From assembly GCA_030600975.1 (NCBI GenBank), contig JAUVUL010000033.1:1-9262 (forward strand): a DNA stretch of 9,262 nt, given 5' to 3'. Both the position numbers and the translations under genes were made by a program. Below are positions 6,493 to 9,262 of the stretch, piece by piece. The notes beneath the pieces are model-generated. The model had not been told where the DNA came from and searched no databases. It saw only the letters and a list, made by a program, of their open reading frames with translations. The stretch comes from Candidatus Aegiribacteria sp. (GTDB lineage: Bacteria > Fermentibacterota > Fermentibacteria > Fermentibacterales > JCC-6). Positions within the stretch are counted from its first letter, which is position 1. Every line of letters starts with the position of its first letter.

Positions 6493-8517
6493 TTATCCAC
6501 TTAATAGCTTAAAGATTGATCTGCCAAAAAAAAGAAATGTATCAAGAGGGTCTTCATCCTGGATTATGAAACTCAACACATTTAAGTATCTACCATCAAG
6601 ATATATCAACTCTATCCAACGATTTGAAGCCATTGACTTTATGAAAAGAGTCCTTGTCCTTCGACGGGGACTTATCCAGAGGGGGTTGCCCACCGGAGAC
6701 GCAAGCATGAATCGTCTATCGAAGGAAAGAAGAGAGAAACCTTCATCGGTGATAATACTTGGCAACCAATCTGTGTTCTGCACTGAATAGAGCAAAGTAC
6801 CACTTTTGGATTCACGAATTTCAAAACTCCCTGTAAATCGGTCTGATGATGATATGGCAACAAAAGCACCTGTTTCTGAGAAGATCACTTTCGTTGGTCT
6901 ATTCTCAAACATCACTTTCCATAGAGTATTAGCCGTTGCGCCATCATGCATGGAGAATACGCCCGAAAGGCTCCAACACGCTATCCTCTCGAAATTCGGA
7001 GAGGAAACCCACCTTGATCTTCTTCCGAGGATGCTCCACATCCTGCTCCCGGAGGAATCCACGCAGACCAAGAGTTCCGAAGGTTGGGACTCAACCATTC
7101 TGTATTGCAGCGCTATAAGTACATGGGATCCATCTCTTGATCGGGTTACGTGGTCATAATCAACAGTCGGTCTGAAGGCTGCATATGGTTCCGGAACAAG
7201 TTCCGATATTCTGAACAATCGTTCCGGCTCATTAATGTATTTAAAGACCAAGATAGTATCACTCAGAATGGACATCAATGAACCATCGTCCGCAAGGTAA
7301 TCAATCCGATTCGGTCGAACTGTAATCACAGTAGAACCAGATGATGATCCTATTACAGTATTTCCACCAACTTGGAAGGGCTGGTGATTAACAATGTCTC
7401 CAGTTGTCGTATGATAAAGGAGAGGTGGAATGTCTTCTCCAGATGGACTCTCATACGGTGTTCCAAGGACATACTCACCGTCAGGAGAGAACAGTATTTT
7501 CCTGAGGGGATGACTTGGATAGAATAATTCAGGTTCCATGTCATTTTCAAGTAAAGCAATCGAACGGCAGTATCCAACAACTGCCTTCCAGCTTCCATCC
7601 TGATGAATAGTTGTCTGACACCCAAGAAAACCGAAGTTCACTAGACTGTCCTGCCCGAAAAGTGCAGTGTCATAGATCTTTCGATCGAAAGTAACTTCCT
7701 GTGCAACCCACTCATCTGGAGTTGCATCAGCGATCTGAAAGGGGTGCTCAATCAAATTGAAAACAAGACTGTCAAAGTATACATCAGTATCAATCTCGAC
7801 TAGATTCACACTGTCTGGATAGAAAACAACTTGCTCGATAGCACGTTCTCCAAGGTGGGGAAGGCTCCACATCGCCATAAAACGCCTCCAGCGAGAGGTG
7901 TAAAACCTGACAATCCCGTTCCCTATAATGTAATGACGCATCTGTTTCCTTCGATTCTCCCCATCGAATACTGCAAATGCCTGCAGGCTGCTGTCATCAA
8001 GCCCGGTGATCATATCTACGACAATCAAGGTGTCCTGAAAATATTCCCGCCTGGTGCTGGTGTGAAAACCGCCTGTATCTACTCGTAATACTACTTCACC
8101 GACATCAAGTGTATCTCCCAAGATAATCCATTCAGTGAGAATATACCTATTAACCCAACCCACTATACTGAAAACGAGCTGGTATTCACCTGGTGGCACG
8201 GTAATCGTGAACCTACCTTCTGAATCAGTCATTGCTCCTATTACAGTGCCCTGAACCATAACCGTAGCGCCAATGAGAGGATCATATCCTGAAGATATTA
8301 CTCCAGTAATGTAGCATGAATCCTCAACAGCCACAGCATCTGCACACAAAGTGCTGCAAAAGACCAGAAGTATCACACAAAGCAATTCAGCTCTATTTCT
8401 TTCAGATGACAGCTTATGCCTGCTGTTAAATACTCTTTGAATTACTGTGGAGTAATACTTGGATTGGACGTATGCTTTTTTTGTATTTCCAAGAATAAGA
8501 ACCACAGGAAATATCAT
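6493..8517 (-). CDS. Exported protein with CarboxypepD_reg-like domain and beta-propeller-like body
   Basis: The product is 674 aa from ATG at 8517. A hydrophobic segment at about 44-61 (ELLCVILLVFCSTLCADA) looks like a signal peptide core, although it lies unusually far from any ATG. Residues about 68-145 form a carboxypeptidase-regulatory-like beta-sandwich: YITGVISSGYDPLIGATVMV, then TDSEGRFTITVPPGEYQL. The rest is beta-rich with blade-like repeats SPDGEYVLG, SRDGSHVLIAL, SPNFERIACW and SETGAFVAIS, suggesting a WD40/TolB-like propeller. No catalytic motif is visible; a surface or periplasmic binding role is a guess. The ATG at 8517 has GAGG six bases before it; ATG 8529 and GTG 8550 are alternatives in the same frame. 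The gene follows the helicase-nuclease gene by 16-49 bp and may be cotranscribed with it, but its predicted location suggests an unrelated function. Confidence 0.75.
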   Translation of the reverse strand: MIFPVVLILGNTKKAYVQSKYYSTVIQRVFNSRHKLSSERNRAELLCVILLVFCSTLCADAVAVEDSCYITGVISSGYDPLIGATVMVQGTVIGAMTDSEGRFTITVPPGEYQLVFSIVGWVNRYILTEWIILGDTLDVGEVVLRVDTGGFHTSTRREYFQDTLIVVDMITGLDDSSLQAFAVFDGENRRKQMRHYIIGNGIVRFYTSRWRRFMAMWSLPHLGERAIEQVVFYPDSVNLVEIDTDVYFDSLVFNLIEHPFQIADATPDEWVAQEVTFDRKIYDTALFGQDSLVNFGFLGCQTTIHQDGSWKAVVGYCRSIALLENDMEPELFYPSHPLRKILFSPDGEYVLGTPYESPSGEDIPPLLYHTTTGDIVNHQPFQVGGNTVIGSSSGSTVITVRPNRIDYLADDGSLMSILSDTILVFKYINEPERLFRISELVPEPYAAFRPTVDYDHVTRSRDGSHVLIALQYRMVESQPSELLVCVDSSGSRMWSILGRRSRWVSSPNFERIACWSLSGVFSMHDGATANTLWKVMFENRPTKVIFSETGAFVAISSSDRFTGSFEIRESKSGTLLYSVQNTDWLPSIITDEGFSLLSFDRRFMLASPVGNPLWISPRRRTRTLFIKSMASNRWIELIYLDGRYLNVLSFIIQDEDPLDTFLFFGRSIFKLLSG

Positions 8518-8566
8518 TGATAACCTCATAATCTTTCCACTTTTTGGCACGTGAATATGCCCTGTG

Positions 8567-9262
8567 TTATTCTATCGCTTTCCGAATCTCCTCCAGAAAA
8601 GCATTGAATTGCTCAATGTCCTTCAAACCCTCAGATGAAATCACCAGTGGCTTCCACCCTTTCTCAACAAGCACCGCGCGCAGTCTTCTGTCCCTGACCT
8701 TATTCGCAGGGTCACCATGCAGATTCCTGCTAAGCCCATCGATATAAATGGCTACCTTAAAATCGGTGTAGGCAAAATCCGCAACAGTAAAGGAACTCCC
8801 GCCAAGATTAATCCTGTATTGATCTTCATCCGGAGGTGGGAAACTACTTTCAACAAGCATTGCAAGTAATCTTTCCTCAGCGCTGCTCTCCTGCCCGGTA
8901 AGATGAGATGCAGATGAATCTATGACTGGAGGTATTTCACCAACCTTAGCGAATCCGCTTCTGTTCGCACGGAAGAACTCAACAGCCCTGTTCTTATCCA
9001 GAAAATCATGATAATGCTGATTCGAATAACTCAAAAGGCATCCGTAACAGGCGATCTCACATTCACAGGTTGTGAGGATATCGACGGCCCTGTCTATGAT
9101 ATCTTCCCAGTACTCCATGATGAGTTTCAGAAAACCGCTTCCTCCGGGAGCAGGATCGTAAAGCAGGCAGGTCTCAAGGCCATTCTCGTCTTTGAGTATG
9201 CTGTATTCGAGTTCCTGGTTGTTAAGCTCAAGCACTTCCGCCGCTCCAAGCAAAACAGATTC
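8567..9262 (-). CDS. C-terminal part of DUF1998 helicase-type protein with Vsr/DUF559-like nuclease domain (5' part beyond right edge)
   Basis: The frame is open to the right edge; 231 residues are visible. It begins inside a DUF1998 domain: LLYDPAPGGSGF (about 33-44) and a metal-type cysteine cluster CECEIACYGC (66-75), followed by NQHYHDFLDKNRA. DUF1998 normally sits at the end of DEAD/DEAH helicases such as MrfA, and in DISARM and Druantia defence proteins. From about 125 comes a PD-(D/E)XK-like domain: the helix SAEERLLAML, then FTVADFAYTDFKVAIYIDG, then HGDPANKVRDRRLRAVLVEKGW, the pattern of Vsr/DUF559-type nucleases (strand with Asp, DG, His, then R-L..GW). The glutamate common in such strands (IE.DG) is tyrosine here (IYIDG); I recall IY.DG as usual in DUF1998-linked copies. 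The helicase motor lies outside the window, so helicase activity is inferred. Confidence 0.78.
   Translation of the reverse strand, partial: ESVLLGAAEVLELNNQELEYSILKDENGLETCLLYDPAPGGSGFLKLIMEYWEDIIDRAVDILTTCECEIACYGCLLSYSNQHYHDFLDKNRAVEFFRANRSGFAKVGEIPPVIDSSASHLTGQESSAEERLLAMLVESSFPPPDEDQYRINLGGSSFTVADFAYTDFKVAIYIDGLSRNLHGDPANKVRDRRLRAVLVEKGWKPLVISSEGLKDIEQFNAFLEEIRKAIE

Noticed and set aside
6806..7159. Plus-strand frame of 117 codons inside the propeller gene
   Set aside because: No recognisable domain and entirely antisense to a coherent 674-aa protein.
8567..9262. Assignment as DISARM DrmB or Druantia DruE
   Set aside because: Only the tail is visible; DUF1998 is shared by many helicases and no partner gene of either system is in the window.
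1..9262. CRISPR arrays, tRNA or rRNA genes
   Set aside because: No regularly spaced repeats, cloverleaf-like sequences or rRNA segments were noticed on either strand.

Overview
All recognisable genes in this window lie on the minus strand. The core is a complete four-gene Wadjet-type (MksBEFG / JetABCD-like) plasmid-defence operon, transcribed from right to left: jetA (about 5933-4674), jetB (4674-4147), jetC (4150-1412) and jetD (about 1425-571). Junctions are tight: jetA/jetB share a TAATG, jetB/jetC an ATGA, and jetC/jetD overlap by about 14 nt, so the four subunits are probably made from one message. JetC shows SMC-type Walker A and Walker B motifs around a long coiled coil. JetD shows the Toprim E...DxD residues of a topoisomerase VI-like nuclease. 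JetA and JetB fit the kleisin/KITE positions by order, size and fold signs.

Left of jetD, positions 1-454 hold the start of an unlisted GTG-initiated gene that runs off the left edge: an XRE-type helix-turn-helix followed by what looks like the beginning of an ImmA/IrrE-type domain. Its promoter (TTGACA-17-TAGTAT) carries a perfect palindrome over the -35, a good candidate for autoregulation. Right of jetA is a promoter-like element at 6026-6053, then a short ORF (6368-6078) that looks like the N-terminal remnant of a transposase. Beyond it, a large exported protein (about 8517-6493) has a carboxypeptidase-regulatory-like domain and a beta-propeller-like body. The right edge (9262-8567) holds the C-terminal end of a DUF1998 helicase-type protein fused to a Vsr/DUF559-like nuclease domain. 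No gene-free stretch exceeds 300 bases.

The most unusual point is the 5' end of jetA. The long frame has no ATG and no ribosome binding site near its TTG. A second frame opens with ATG at 6019, exactly where the predicted transcript would begin, reads sensibly for 42 codons and overlaps jetA in the frame that a single -1 shift would join. Either the JetA N-terminus is encoded there and a base has been lost, or a leaderless overlapping peptide precedes jetA.

The organism is a bacterium of moderate base composition that uses Shine-Dalgarno starts. The exported CarboxypepD_reg/propeller protein recalls the Bacteroidota/FCB supergroup and related candidate phyla, but this is a weak inference. 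Taken together the window looks like part of a defence island: Wadjet, a phage/stress-type regulator, a helicase-nuclease and a mobile-element remnant.
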